A stretch of 64,000 bases of DNA from Mycolicibacterium wolinskyi (GTDB taxonomy: Bacteria; Actinomycetota; Actinomycetes; Mycobacteriales; Mycobacteriaceae). A program made the translations under genes and the position numbers. The stretch covers positions 372,001 to 436,000 of the forward strand of contig NZ_LQQA01000010.1 in NCBI RefSeq assembly GCF_002101965.1. Reading direction: 5' to 3'. The notes below the pieces were generated by a model. The model worked only from the letters and a program-made list of their open reading frames with translations. It had not been told where the DNA came from and made no database searches. The first letter of the stretch is position 1. Each line of letters begins with the position of its first letter. Shown here piece after piece: positions 9,157 to 18,020 of the stretch.

Positions 9157-10011
9157 CTACTTGAGCAGACGTGACATCCGGCGGTCCGCGAGTACCTTGC
9201 CGCCCGTCTGGCACGTCGGGCAGTACTGGAACGACTTGTCGGCGAACGACACCTCGCGCACGGTGTCACCGCACACCGGACACGGCAGCCCGGTGCGGGC
9301 GTGCACGCGCAACCCCGACCGCTTCTCGCCCTTCAACGTCGCGGCCTGCTGTCCCACCGACCGCGACACCGCGTCGGTGAGCACCGAAATCATCGCGTCG
9401 TGCAGGGAGGCGAGCTGCGCGTCGGTCAGTTTCCCAGCTGTCGCGAACGGCGAAAGCTTGGCCACGTGCAGGATTTCGTCGCTGTAGGCGTTTCCGATCC
9501 CCGCGATCACCTTCTGATCGGTGATGACGGTCTTGAGCCGTCCGGACTGCCCCGCCAGCACAGCGGCCAGCCCGGTGGAATCCAATGACAGCGCATCGGG
9601 ACCGAGCGACGCGATCTGCGGCACATCGAGAGGATCGGAAACCACCCACACCGCAAGCCGCTTCTGGGTGCCCGCTTCGGTCAAGTCGAACCCGACGCCG
9701 TCACCCAAGTGCACGCGCAGCGCGATCGGCCCCTTACCCGGCTTGAGCGGCGTCGGTGCCAATTTGTCCGACCACCGCAGCCACCCGGCGCGCGACAGGT
9801 GCGTGATCAGCCACTGCGATCCGGCCTGCAGCCCCAAGTACTTGCCCCAGCGGGCAGCATCGGTGACCGTCTCGCCGTGCAACGCGGTGATCGGTGGGTC
9901 GAACGTCTTGAGGACGGAGAGTGCCGATACGTCGACGCGGGTGACCACCCGTCCGACCGCATGCCGGCGCAGATGGTCGGCCAACGCCTCGACCTCGGGC
10001 AGTTCGGGCAT
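9157..10011 (-). CDS. Fpg/Nei-family DNA glycosylase
   Basis: A 284-residue base-excision repair enzyme that removes oxidised bases and nicks the strand. The mature protein would begin PELPEVEAL, which holds the catalytic N-terminal proline and glutamate. The helix-two-turn-helix region includes GIGNAYSDEIL. The C terminus has a four-cysteine zinc finger (CPVC ... CPTC). It corresponds to the extra Fpg-like gene of mycobacteria (Rv0944 is shorter) rather than the main MutM. The ATG at 10011 is the only start that gives the PELPE end. It is divergent from the FUSC gene across 42 bp. Confidence 0.9.
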   Translation of the reverse strand: MPELPEVEALADHLRRHAVGRVVTRVDVSALSVLKTFDPPITALHGETVTDAARWGKYLGLQAGSQWLITHLSRAGWLRWSDKLAPTPLKPGKGPIALRVHLGDGVGFDLTEAGTQKRLAVWVVSDPLDVPQIASLGPDALSLDSTGLAAVLAGQSGRLKTVITDQKVIAGIGNAYSDEILHVAKLSPFATAGKLTDAQLASLHDAMISVLTDAVSRSVGQQAATLKGEKRSGLRVHARTGLPCPVCGDTVREVSFADKSFQYCPTCQTGGKVLADRRMSRLLK

Positions 10012-10053
10012 GCCTCCCAGTGTGTCAGCCCGTCGCCGAGCATGCTGGTAACC

Positions 10054-11796
10054 ATGTCCGATCGGCAAGCGCCCAAGCCGGTTGCCAACCCGCTGCGCAC
10101 CATCTTCGTGATCAACAAGGTGCCCCGCCGGTGGCCGTTCGCGCTGCGAGCCGGCATCTGCATGGCCGTTCCGGTTCTTGTCGGCTGGGCGGCCGGCGAC
10201 ACCGCAGCCGGGCTGATCGCCACGATCGGTGGGTTCACGTCGCTGTACGGCAGCGGCCGCCCCTACCTCAACCGCGGTGTCTACCTCGGCGTGATCGCGG
10301 TGTGTTTCGCGGCCGCCGTCGCACTCGGCGACTGGGCGGCGCAGACGGCGTGGCTCGCGATCGTCACCGTGACCGTGATCGCGATGTTGGCGGTTCTCGT
10401 ATGCCATGCACTGGCTGTCGGACCGCCAGGTGCTTACATGTTCGTGCTCGCGTGCGCCGCGGGCACCGGAGTGCAGGCCGCGTCGCATCTGAGCCCCGGC
10501 CGCCTGGCGGCGCTCGTGCTCGCGGGCGGCGCGTTCGCGTGGTGTGTCCACATGATCGGTGCGCTCGTGCGGCCCCGCGGACCGGAGAGGGCGGCGGTGG
10601 CCGCGGCCGCGGCGGCCGTCGCTGCTTACGTCGACAGCATCGGTTCCGACGCGGACGCACAGGCGCAGGCACGCCACCGGGCCGCGATGCTGCTGCACAC
10701 CGCATGGGTCACGCTCGTGAACTTCCAGCCGGTGCAGCCCAAACCTGACCGCGCCCTGTACCGGTTACGGGTCGTGAACCGTCGGCTGCACGTGCTGTTC
10801 GCCACGGCGATGCGGGCCGCCGACACGGGCCAGGCCCCGCCGGCCGATGCCGCCGACCTGGCCCGCCATCTCGCGACGATTCCCGCCGATGCGATCACCG
10901 ATGAGCATGGCGCCGAAGGGGTTCCGCTCGGCAGGCCGAGTGCGTGGCAACTGCTGCGGCGCGCGATCACACCCGGTTCGGTGTCACTGCAACTGGCCGT
11001 GCAGGCGGGCATCGCGGTGGCGATCTCGGGCGCGATCGCGTCCGCTCTGACGATGAACCACGCCTACTGGGCCATGGCCGCCGCGGTGCTCATGTTGCAT
11101 CAGGGCTTCGACTGGCTGCGCACCGTGTTGCGCGGTATCGAACGCGGGGTGGGCACCCTGCTCGGGCTCGGTGTGGCGGGGGTGATCCTCGCGCTACACC
11201 CGCAAGGGCTGTGGCTGGCCCTGACGATCGGCGCGCTGCAGTTCGTCATCGAGATGTACGTCGTGCGCAACTACACGCTCGCCGTCGTGTTCATCACGCC
11301 GGCCGCGCTGACCATCGCCTCGGGCGGCGCGCCCGTCGCCGAGCTCGGCGAATTGCTCCTCGCGCGTGGCGGCGACACCGTGATCGGTTGTGCGGTGGCG
11401 CTTTTCGTATATTGGTCGACCCAACGACTGCGCACACAGCGCGGGCTGTCCAGCACCATCTCCGCGACAGTCGACACGATCGGCGCGACACTGCCCCACC
11501 TCGCCGCGGGCGACGCCACGACACCGGCGGCCCGCGCCGACCGCCGTGATCTGCAACTGCGCGCGATGGCGCTGCTGCCGGCCTACGATGCCGCGACCGG
11601 CGGTTCGGCCGCGCAACGCGTTGCGGCCGAACGTATGTGGCCGACGGTGGTGTCGACCGAACAGGTCGCCTATCGCACGCTGGCGGCGTGCTGGGCACTC
11701 GAACACGACGGCGACGTCAAGGCTGCGGGCGATACCGCTGCCGCGCTCGCCGACGAGGTGTCAGCTCTGCGCCGCGCGGTGGACGAAGGACAGTAG
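10054..11796 (+). CDS. FUSC-family inner membrane transporter
   Basis: A protein of about 580 residues with the fusaric-acid-resistance-type layout. A first block of about six membrane helices (residues about 30-170) is followed by a soluble helical linker. A second block (about 315-460, with MNHAYWAMAAAVLML and TLLGLGVAG) and a soluble tail come next. Relatives export aromatic acids or sit in envelope biogenesis, but the substrate here is unknown. The ATG at 10054 is chosen; ATG 10042 is an alternative. Its 3' end overlaps the convergent small membrane protein gene by 36 bp. Confidence 0.85.
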   Translation: MSDRQAPKPVANPLRTIFVINKVPRRWPFALRAGICMAVPVLVGWAAGDTAAGLIATIGGFTSLYGSGRPYLNRGVYLGVIAVCFAAAVALGDWAAQTAWLAIVTVTVIAMLAVLVCHALAVGPPGAYMFVLACAAGTGVQAASHLSPGRLAALVLAGGAFAWCVHMIGALVRPRGPERAAVAAAAAAVAAYVDSIGSDADAQAQARHRAAMLLHTAWVTLVNFQPVQPKPDRALYRLRVVNRRLHVLFATAMRAADTGQAPPADAADLARHLATIPADAITDEHGAEGVPLGRPSAWQLLRRAITPGSVSLQLAVQAGIAVAISGAIASALTMNHAYWAMAAAVLMLHQGFDWLRTVLRGIERGVGTLLGLGVAGVILALHPQGLWLALTIGALQFVIEMYVVRNYTLAVVFITPAALTIASGGAPVAELGELLLARGGDTVIGCAVALFVYWSTQRLRTQRGLSSTISATVDTIGATLPHLAAGDATTPAARADRRDLQLRAMALLPAYDAATGGSAAQRVAAERMWPTVVSTEQVAYRTLAACWALEHDGDVKAAGDTAAALADEVSALRRAVDEGQ

Positions 11797-12150
11797 CCAG
11801 CTCACGATCGACAACACGATCGCGGCCCAGATGGCGGTCCACCAGAAGTCGTCGATCTGCAAACCCCAATGTGTGGTGTGCTCGGTGATCCACGACGTGA
11901 TCCACAGCATCAGTGCGTTGATCACGATGTGGATCAGGCCGAGCGTGAGGATGTAGAGCGGGATCGACAGGATCTGCACGATCGGCTTGATGATCGCGTT
12001 GACCAGACCGAAGATCACCGCGACGACGAAGATGATGCCGACCCGTGTCAGAGTCGAGTCGCCGCCGACAAAGCTCATCCCGGGAACGATGAGAGTGACC
12101 ACCCAGAGCGCGAATCCGGTCAATGCGGCGCGCAGCAGAAATGAGCCCAT
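11761..12150 (-). CDS. Phage holin family 4-like small membrane protein
   Basis: A 129-residue protein with four hydrophobic helices. The motif NAIIKPIVQILSIPLYILTLG is typical of the widespread bacterial Phage_holin_4_2 (YvlD-like) family. These are chromosomal membrane proteins of unknown role, and the name does not imply a prophage. It lies 6 bp downstream of cobF on the same strand, so the two are probably co-transcribed. Confidence 0.85.
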   Translation of the reverse strand: MGSFLLRAALTGFALWVVTLIVPGMSFVGGDSTLTRVGIIFVVAVIFGLVNAIIKPIVQILSIPLYILTLGLIHIVINALMLWITSWITEHTTHWGLQIDDFWWTAIWAAIVLSIVSWLLSFVHRAAQS

Positions 12151-12156
12151 GGGTGA

Positions 12157-12897
12157 TCAGTCTGCCGACCGCAGCAGGTAGGTGTCCATGATCCAGCCGT
12201 GGCGGTTTCTGGCTTCGGCGCGGACCGTGGCGATTTCATCGCCGACCTCTCCGACCGTGCCCGCGATCAACAGCTCGTCCGGGGTGCCGAGATAGGCGCC
12301 CCACCAGATGCGGGTCTGCGGTGCGCAACTGCGGAACGAGCAGTCGGCGTCGAGCATCACCACGGCACTGCCCGACAAGCCCTGTTCCCGGAGCCGGCGG
12401 CCCGTCGTGATCAGGACCGGCTCGCCGACGTCGTTTAGCGGGATGCGGTGGCGCGCGGTGAGGGCCTGGATCGCGGTGACGCCGGGGATCACGTCGTACT
12501 CGAAGTCCACGTGCTCGGCCACTTTTTCCAGGATCCGCAAGGTGCTGTCGTAGAGCGACGGGTCACCCCACGCCAGGAAAGCCCCGGTGCCGTCGGGGCC
12601 GAGTTCGGTCTCGATGGCGTGCGCCCAGATCCGGGCCCGCTCGGCGTGCCAATCCGCCACGATCTGGCGGTACTCGCCCTCTTCGGCGCGCTTGGGGTCG
12701 GGTAGTTCGACGAACCGGTAGCCGGGCTCGCGAATGAACCGCTCGCAGATCAATCGGCGCAGTGCGACGAGTTCGTCTTTCGACTGGCCCTTGTCCATCG
12801 CGAAGAACACCTGCGTGTCGTTCAACGCGGAAACGGCTTGTGCGGTTACGTAGCCCGGATCGCCGGCCCCGATTCCGATGACATGGATGCGACGCAC
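12157..12897 (-). CDS. cobF: Precorrin-6A synthase (deacetylating)
   Basis: An SAM-dependent tetrapyrrole methylase that makes precorrin-6A from precorrin-5 in aerobic cobalamin synthesis. The 246 residues start RRIHVIGIGAGDPGYVT, the family's glycine-rich SAM-binding strand, and include LAWGDPSLYDS and VIPGVTAIQALTARH. It stands alone, away from other cob genes. M. tuberculosis has lost cobF while many other mycobacteria keep it, and its position near the Rv0944-like gene fits that. The GTG start has no Shine-Dalgarno and may be leaderless. Confidence 0.92.
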   Translation of the reverse strand: MRRIHVIGIGAGDPGYVTAQAVSALNDTQVFFAMDKGQSKDELVALRRLICERFIREPGYRFVELPDPKRAEEGEYRQIVADWHAERARIWAHAIETELGPDGTGAFLAWGDPSLYDSTLRILEKVAEHVDFEYDVIPGVTAIQALTARHRIPLNDVGEPVLITTGRRLREQGLSGSAVVMLDADCSFRSCAPQTRIWWGAYLGTPDELLIAGTVGEVGDEIATVRAEARNRHGWIMDTYLLRSAD

Positions 12898-12921
12898 ATG
12901 CGAAGGTTAGCCGCCGCCGGA

Positions 12922-12976
12922 AAGTACCCAAAGTATCCGATACCCCGGGTATTGACATCTTGTGTTGCGGGTACTT
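12922..12976. promoter_or_regulatory. Operator-like half-site array between cobF and the diiron oxygenase
   Basis: Five copies of a GGRTAYtt-like half-site fall within 55 bp in both orientations: AAGTACCC (12922-12929), AAGTATCC (12931-12938), the palindrome ATACCCCGGGTAT (12940-12952) and GGGTACTT (12969-12976). TTGACA (12952-12957), a possible -35 box for the oxygenase gene, lies inside the array. The regulator is unknown. Confidence 0.55.
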
Positions 12977-13015
12977 ACGTTCGAAGGGCGAAACGTCAAC
13001 GAAGGGACGTCAAGG

Positions 13016-14287
13016 GTGACAGCCTCGGTAAGGGCGACCAACGCCGCCACGCGCGACGAGTTCTCCGAACGCCTCCTCAAAGGTTCGGTCAAGAAGTCAT
13101 ACGCACCGATCGTCGACATCGACTGGGATGCGCCGCTGGATCCCGACAAGTTCTACCTGCCGCCCAGGGTGGTATCCCTGTACGGAACACCGTTGTGGGA
13201 CAGCATGTCCCGCGAGCAGCAGATCGAGTTGTCCCGTCAAGAACTGACCAACACGCTGTCGGCGGGCATCTGGTTCGAGAACATCCTCAATCAGGCGCTG
13301 CTGCGCAAGATGATGCATCAGGATCCGACGGCCCGGTCGACCCACTACGAGCTCACCGAACTCGGCGACGAGACCCGGCACATGGTGATGTTCGGCAAGG
13401 CGATCGACAAGATCGGCGCCAAGCCGGTGCGGCCTCGGCTCTATCAGCGCATGATCATCAATTCGCTGCCGTTCATGTTCCAGGGCTCGGTCCTGTGGGT
13501 GGCCGCGTTGATCGGTGAGGAGATCTTCGACTCGCTGCAGCGCCAGATGATGGACGATCCTGACCTGCAGCCAATGGTGCAGCGTCTCATGCGCATTCAC
13601 GTCACCGAAGAGGCGCGCCACATCCAGTTCGCCCGCGACGGTCTGCGCAAGCGCACGCCGACGATGCCGTGGATCACCCGCGTGTGGGTGAGCAACCTCA
13701 ACGGCGTCGGCGGGCTGTTCTTCCGGTACCTGTTCACCAACAAGGTGCAGTACCAGCGCGTCGGCCTGGACGCACGCGCCGCGCGTCGCATGGCCCGCGC
13801 CAGTGCACATCGCCAGAAGGTCCAGATCGCCGGGTTCGCGCCACTGGCGGCGTTCCTCGAAGAGGTCGGCCTGATGGGCCGCATCGGCCGCCGGATGTGG
13901 CGGCGCAGCGGGTTCCTGCCGCAGGATGCCGGTCACCGGCCGAAGATCAACTGGCGGCGACGTATTGCGTTGGAGCCCGGTGCCGAGCCGTCGATGGACG
14001 AGGACGTTTACGAGGGGCCCGCCGTTGTGCACGCCGCCGAGCGTGAGCACGCGGTGCGGGTATTGCTCACGGGGCATCTGGGCCCGATCGACGGCCGCTA
14101 CCGCTGGCAGGGTTCGATCCTCGACGGCGACATGCCCGCCGGTGCCGGACCCGTGCGGCTGACCATCGGGTCGCGGACCGTCGACGCGCGGATCACCGAA
14201 CGCACCGCGCAGGGCACGTTCTCGATCGCCGGGGTGGGTGAACCGCCGTTCCCGCTCGACGACGTCGAGATCACCGTCGCGGGCTGA
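13016..14287 (+). CDS. AurF-like diiron oxygenase with C-terminal DUF4873 domain
   Basis: A 423-residue protein. Residues about 20-290 form a ferritin-like helical bundle with the diiron ligand motifs of p-aminobenzoate N-oxygenase AurF: an early glutamate helix, ELGDETRHM, LIGEEIFD and TEEARHIQFARD. The last roughly 80 residues (AEREHAVRVLLTGHLGPIDGRY onward) form a small beta domain typical of mycobacterial AurF relatives. It may oxidise an amine or C-H bond, but the substrate is unknown. The GTG at 13016 follows AAGGGACG. Its stop overlaps the convergent MFS gene. Confidence 0.84.
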   Translation: MTASVRATNAATRDEFSERLLKGSVKKSYAPIVDIDWDAPLDPDKFYLPPRVVSLYGTPLWDSMSREQQIELSRQELTNTLSAGIWFENILNQALLRKMMHQDPTARSTHYELTELGDETRHMVMFGKAIDKIGAKPVRPRLYQRMIINSLPFMFQGSVLWVAALIGEEIFDSLQRQMMDDPDLQPMVQRLMRIHVTEEARHIQFARDGLRKRTPTMPWITRVWVSNLNGVGGLFFRYLFTNKVQYQRVGLDARAARRMARASAHRQKVQIAGFAPLAAFLEEVGLMGRIGRRMWRRSGFLPQDAGHRPKINWRRRIALEPGAEPSMDEDVYEGPAVVHAAEREHAVRVLLTGHLGPIDGRYRWQGSILDGDMPAGAGPVRLTIGSRTVDARITERTAQGTFSIAGVGEPPFPLDDVEITVAG

Positions 14288-15449
14288 CCACCGCGGCCAC
14301 GAGGAGCGCGACGGCGAACACGCCCCCGGCGATTCCGGAGACCAGCAGGGGCAGCTGCCCCGGCTCGCCGGGCACGGCACCCCACAGCAGCCCGGCCCAC
14401 ACCCCCGCCGCGAGCACGGCGAAACCACTGAGACCCTGGAACACTCCCTGCGCGCTGCCCTGCAGATCCGAGCCGACCAGTGACGAGATCCAGGCCTTGC
14501 CGACACCGTCGGTGCACGCGGTGAACATGCCGTACGCACCGATCAGCAACCACGCGAACACAGGGTCGGACGTCATCCCGAGACCGGCGTAGCCGACCGC
14601 GAAGAACACGAGCCCGATCCCGAACACCGGTACCCGGCCGATCCGGTCGGCCAGCAGGCCGGCCGGATAGCTCGCGACCGCGTAGACCGCGTTGTAGGTG
14701 ACGTAGGCCAGGATGACCTCGACGACTGAGAAGCCGATCCCGTTGAGCCGCAACAACAACAGCGCGTCCGGGAAGTTCACCAGTCCGAAGCCGACGAGGA
14801 CGGCCGTCACCCGCCAGTATCGACCGGGCAGATCATGCACCCGAGCGAAAACCGGCTGGCGGTCTCTGCGCGGCGTCTCTCGCCGATGTTCGGATACCAG
14901 GAACACCAGGGCGACGCTCAGCACCGCGGGCACGATCGCGACCCACAACAGCGGCGCGATCTGGTGGTCGAGCAACTCGTACCCGACCAAGCCGAGCAGC
15001 GGCCCGAGCACTGCGCCGAAACTGTCCATGGCGCGGTGAAATCCGAACACCCTGCCGCGTGCCGCGGCATCGACATCGGCGACCAGCAGGGCGTCGCGCG
15101 GCGCGCCGCGGATCCCCTTGCCGAGGCGGTCGACCACGCGACCGGCCAGCACGCCCTGCCACGCGCCTGCTGCCGCGACCATGACCTTGCCGAGCGCCGC
15201 CATCCCGTAACCCGTCGCGATCAGTGGCCGCTTCGCGAACCGGTCCCCCAACGGACCCGCCGCGAGTTTCGTCATCGCGGCCGCGCCCTCGGCAGCGCCT
15301 TCGACGGCACCCACCACCGCGGGCGGGGCTCCTAACACCGACGTCAAATAGATTGGCAGTAGCGGATAGAGGAGTTCGCTTGCGGTGTCTTGCAGAAACG
15401 ACACCGCCGATAGCACCCGGACGTTGCGGGTGAGCCAGGCGATGGGCAC
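14271..15449 (-). CDS. Major facilitator superfamily transporter
   Basis: A 392-residue, 12-helix permease. The MFS A-like motif GPLGDRFAKRP lies between helices 2 and 3, and its counterpart AGLLADRIGRVPV lies in the second half. RLGKGIRGAPRDALL in helix 4 resembles a family of predicted drug or metabolite exporters. It uses a GTG start and ends inside the oxygenase gene's 3' end (17-bp overlap). The substrate is unknown. Confidence 0.87.
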   Translation of the reverse strand: MPIAWLTRNVRVLSAVSFLQDTASELLYPLLPIYLTSVLGAPPAVVGAVEGAAEGAAAMTKLAAGPLGDRFAKRPLIATGYGMAALGKVMVAAAGAWQGVLAGRVVDRLGKGIRGAPRDALLVADVDAAARGRVFGFHRAMDSFGAVLGPLLGLVGYELLDHQIAPLLWVAIVPAVLSVALVFLVSEHRRETPRRDRQPVFARVHDLPGRYWRVTAVLVGFGLVNFPDALLLLRLNGIGFSVVEVILAYVTYNAVYAVASYPAGLLADRIGRVPVFGIGLVFFAVGYAGLGMTSDPVFAWLLIGAYGMFTACTDGVGKAWISSLVGSDLQGSAQGVFQGLSGFAVLAAGVWAGLLWGAVPGEPGQLPLLVSGIAGGVFAVALLVAAVVSPRR

Positions 15450-15556
15450 CCCGAAATAATGCCTCGAATTCGTTGTGTCGAGAGGGTTGTCGAAGCGCGA
15501 ATTGCGGGTACTCGATCAGCTGCCAGGCCTCGCTAGGGATGCGATGGAGGATCGGA

Positions 15557-16312
15557 GTGGCTGGAGCGGAGAGTCCGATTGCGATGTCGGCGCACACGTT
15601 GGGCAACTCCAGCGTCTTGGCCTTCGACGGAATTCTCGACGACACGACCTATCTACCGTTGCGCGACTCCGTCATCGAGTGCGCCTTGAGCGGACCCGAT
15701 GCGGTCATCGTCGATGTCACCGACCTTCAGGTCCCGGTGCGCTCGGCGTGGTCGGTGTTCACCAGCGCCCGCTGGCACGTCAGCATGTGGCCGGACGTGC
15801 CGGTGACCCTGGCCTGCCAGGACGACCGCAGCCGCGGGCGCATCGCCCGCACGGGCATCACGCGTCACGTTCCGGTGTATCCGACGGTCGAATCGGCTTG
15901 CGCGGCTTACGAGGGCCGTGGGCAACCGAGTCAGCGTGCCGACGCCTCTTTGCCTGCCGTGCACTCCAGCCTGCACCGGGCGCGTGAGCTCGTCATCGAA
16001 TGGTTGTTGACCTGGTGGCACCCTGACCTGATCCCGGTGGCGTCGATAATCGTCGACGTCCTCGTCGAGAACGTGCTGGAACACACGCAGAGCGCGCCTC
16101 ACCTGGTCGCGGAGAGCAGAGGTGACACCGTCGCGATCGCCGTCGAGGACAACAGCCGGGCCCCCGCTGTCCGGCACGAGAACCCCTATCATGGCGCCGT
16201 CGCGGTATCCGGCCTGGCGGTGATGGCCGCGGTGGCTCGCGCCTGGGGCAGCACGCCGACCACGACCGGCAAAATAGTCTGGGCGCTGATCGGCCCCGAA
16301 AACCGCCTCTGA
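15557..16312 (+). CDS. STAS-like plus HATPase anti-sigma-factor-type fusion protein
   Basis: About 251 residues in two parts. The N-terminal 110 residues resemble a STAS (anti-sigma antagonist) fold, with VIVDVTDLQV where the phosphoserine loop would sit, although the usual DSSG is replaced by VPVRSAW. The C-terminal half is an RsbW/SpoIIAB-like ATPase with the N-box DVLVENVLEHT, VEDNSRAP and the closing GKIVWALI. Partner-switch domains are usually separate proteins, so this is a self-contained switch. The GTG at 15557 has GGAGG six bases upstream; an ATG at 15539 is also possible. It faces the GAF-ANTAR gene with 1 bp between stops. Confidence 0.74.
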   Translation: MAGAESPIAMSAHTLGNSSVLAFDGILDDTTYLPLRDSVIECALSGPDAVIVDVTDLQVPVRSAWSVFTSARWHVSMWPDVPVTLACQDDRSRGRIARTGITRHVPVYPTVESACAAYEGRGQPSQRADASLPAVHSSLHRARELVIEWLLTWWHPDLIPVASIIVDVLVENVLEHTQSAPHLVAESRGDTVAIAVEDNSRAPAVRHENPYHGAVAVSGLAVMAAVARAWGSTPTTTGKIVWALIGPENRL

Positions 16313-16313
16313 A

Positions 16314-17018
16314 TCAGTCGGCGACCGGGTGTTCTGACTGAATGACTTCGCGGGCGACCTCGGCCAGTGGCGTGTTGGAACTCTGCGAGAGCTTCTTGAG
16401 CACCTCGAACGCTTGCACGGCATCGATCTTGTAGCGCTCCATCATCATTCCCTTCGCCTGGCCGATGATGTCGCGAGATGCCAGCGCGCTGCGGAATTGT
16501 TGGTCACGGCGCAGCAGGTTCCAGGCGAGCGCGGTATGCGTCGCAACGATCAACCCCGCCTCAATCGCGTCCGCATCGAACGCATATGGCTCTTCGGCGT
16601 AATAGTTCAAGGCGCCCATGGTCTTGTTGTCGGCGTAGAGCTGGAACGCCATGATCGACCTGACCGGGGTTTCCTCGCGGGCGTCCCGGCAATAGGCGGG
16701 CCACCGCTGTTCAATCTCGACGTCGTCGATCTTGGTGACGTGTTGTTCCCATGCCGCGGTGAGGCACGGGCCTTCGCCGCAGCGCTGCTGGATCTTGTCG
16801 AGAAGAGTCGCGATCTCGCTCGTCGCGGCCACGGTGTGCAGCTTGCCGTCGCTGGAGGCGATGGTGATGCCGCCGTGCTGGGCGGCGGGGATGTAGGTCA
16901 CGCCGCTTTCGGTGAGCTCGGTGAGCGCTGCGTCGATGTCGGTGGGCGGATTCTGCTGAATGTCGCGGATCAGGTCAGCGACCTGCAGGGCGATGACCTG
17001 GTGACGGCTTTCCGACAT
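16314..17018 (-). CDS. GAF-ANTAR RNA-binding antiterminator
   Basis: A 234-residue regulator. Residues about 20-165 form a GAF sensor domain (VAATSEIATLLDKIQQRCGEGPC, then SIMAFQLYADNKTMGALNYYA). Residues about 172-228 form the ANTAR helical RNA-binding domain (ALASRDIIGQAKGMMMERY, then AFEVLKKLSQSSN). ANTAR proteins bind paired hexaloop hairpins in leader RNAs and prevent termination. The tail-to-tail position with the STAS/ATPase gene suggests related stress signalling but does not prove it. Confidence 0.88.
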   Translation of the reverse strand: MSESRHQVIALQVADLIRDIQQNPPTDIDAALTELTESGVTYIPAAQHGGITIASSDGKLHTVAATSEIATLLDKIQQRCGEGPCLTAAWEQHVTKIDDVEIEQRWPAYCRDAREETPVRSIMAFQLYADNKTMGALNYYAEEPYAFDADAIEAGLIVATHTALAWNLLRRDQQFRSALASRDIIGQAKGMMMERYKIDAVQAFEVLKKLSQSSNTPLAEVAREVIQSEHPVAD

Positions 17019-17116
17019 GGGCGTGGCTCCGATCCCGCACGGCGACCGTCGTCGCAGAGGTATATGCAGTCTTCAAGACTAACCCCGTCGGCGCCAACCA
17101 ATAAGCCACCCAGTTT

Positions 17117-17130
17117 TAGAACACGTTCTA
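17117..17130. promoter_or_regulatory. KstR-type operator (TAGAACACGTTCTA)
   Basis: A perfect 14-bp palindrome matching the known mycobacterial KstR motif TnnAACnnGTTnnA. KstR is the TetR repressor of cholesterol catabolism genes, relieved by cholesterol-derived metabolites. The box ends 10 bp before the start codon of the F420 oxidoreductase gene. Confidence 0.82.
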
Positions 17131-17140
17131 GTGTGGGGGC

Positions 17141-18016
17141 ATGCGGTTCACCTATGCAGAAGCGATGACCGATCCCACCTATTACATCCCGCTGGCCAAG
17201 GCCGCCGAGGCGGCCGGCTATCACGCGATGACGATCCCGGACAGCGTCGCCTACCCATTCGAGTCCGACTCGAAATACCCCTACACGCCCGACGGCAACC
17301 GCGAGTTCCTCGACGGCAAGGCGTTCATCGAAGCCTTCGTGCTGGCGTCGGCGCTGTGCGCGGCGACCACCACACTCAAGTTCAACTTCTTCGTCCTCAA
17401 GCTGCCGATCCGGCCGCCCGCCCTGGTGGCCAAGCAGGCCGGGTCGCTGGCCGCGCTGTTCGACAATCGCCTGGGGCTCGGCGTGGGCACCAGCCCGTGG
17501 CCCGAGGACTACGAGCTGATGGATGTGCCGTTCGCCAAACGTGGCAAGCGGATGGACGAGTGCATCGACATCATTCGCGGACTCACCACCGGCGAGTATT
17601 TCGAATACCACGGCGAGTTCTACGACATCCCCAAAACCAAGATGACGCCGGCACCGTCGAAGCCGGTGCCCATCCTGATCGGGGGGCACGCCGACGCCGC
17701 GCTGCGCCGGGCCGCCCGCTGCGACGGCTGGATGCACGGTGGCGGCAGCCCCGAGGAACTCGATCAATTGTTGGGGCGGCTCAACAAGTTTCGGGAAGAA
17801 GAATCTGAGGCGGCCCGTACGGACGACTTCCAGATTCATGTCATCTCGACCGACGCCTTCACGGTCGACGGCATCAAACGGCTGGAGGACAAGGGTGTCA
17901 CGGATGTCATCGTCGGCTTCCGAATTCCCTACATCATGGGCGAGGACACCGAACCGCTCGACAAGAAGATCCGCAACCTCGAGTGGTTCGCCGAGAACGT
18001 GATCGCGAAGGTGTAG
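17141..18016 (+). CDS. F420-dependent LLM-class oxidoreductase (Rv0940c-like)
   Basis: A 291-residue luciferase-like TIM-barrel flavin/F420 oxidoreductase. Typical motifs are LAKAAEAAGYHAMTIPDS, the RLGLGVGTSPWPEDYE strand and PVPILIGGHADAALRRAAR. It matches the M. tuberculosis Rv0940c type. A KstR box overlaps the promoter region, so it probably acts in sterol or related lipid breakdown, but the reaction is unknown. The short 10-bp gap between box and ATG suggests a very short leader. Confidence 0.89.
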   Translation: MRFTYAEAMTDPTYYIPLAKAAEAAGYHAMTIPDSVAYPFESDSKYPYTPDGNREFLDGKAFIEAFVLASALCAATTTLKFNFFVLKLPIRPPALVAKQAGSLAALFDNRLGLGVGTSPWPEDYELMDVPFAKRGKRMDECIDIIRGLTTGEYFEYHGEFYDIPKTKMTPAPSKPVPILIGGHADAALRRAARCDGWMHGGGSPEELDQLLGRLNKFREEESEAARTDDFQIHVISTDAFTVDGIKRLEDKGVTDVIVGFRIPYIMGEDTEPLDKKIRNLEWFAENVIAKV

Positions 18017-18020
18017 TCGA

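Noticed and set aside
11761..12150. Phage holin family name, possible prophage remnant
   Set aside because: The YvlD-like family is chromosomal and widespread; no phage genes lie nearby.
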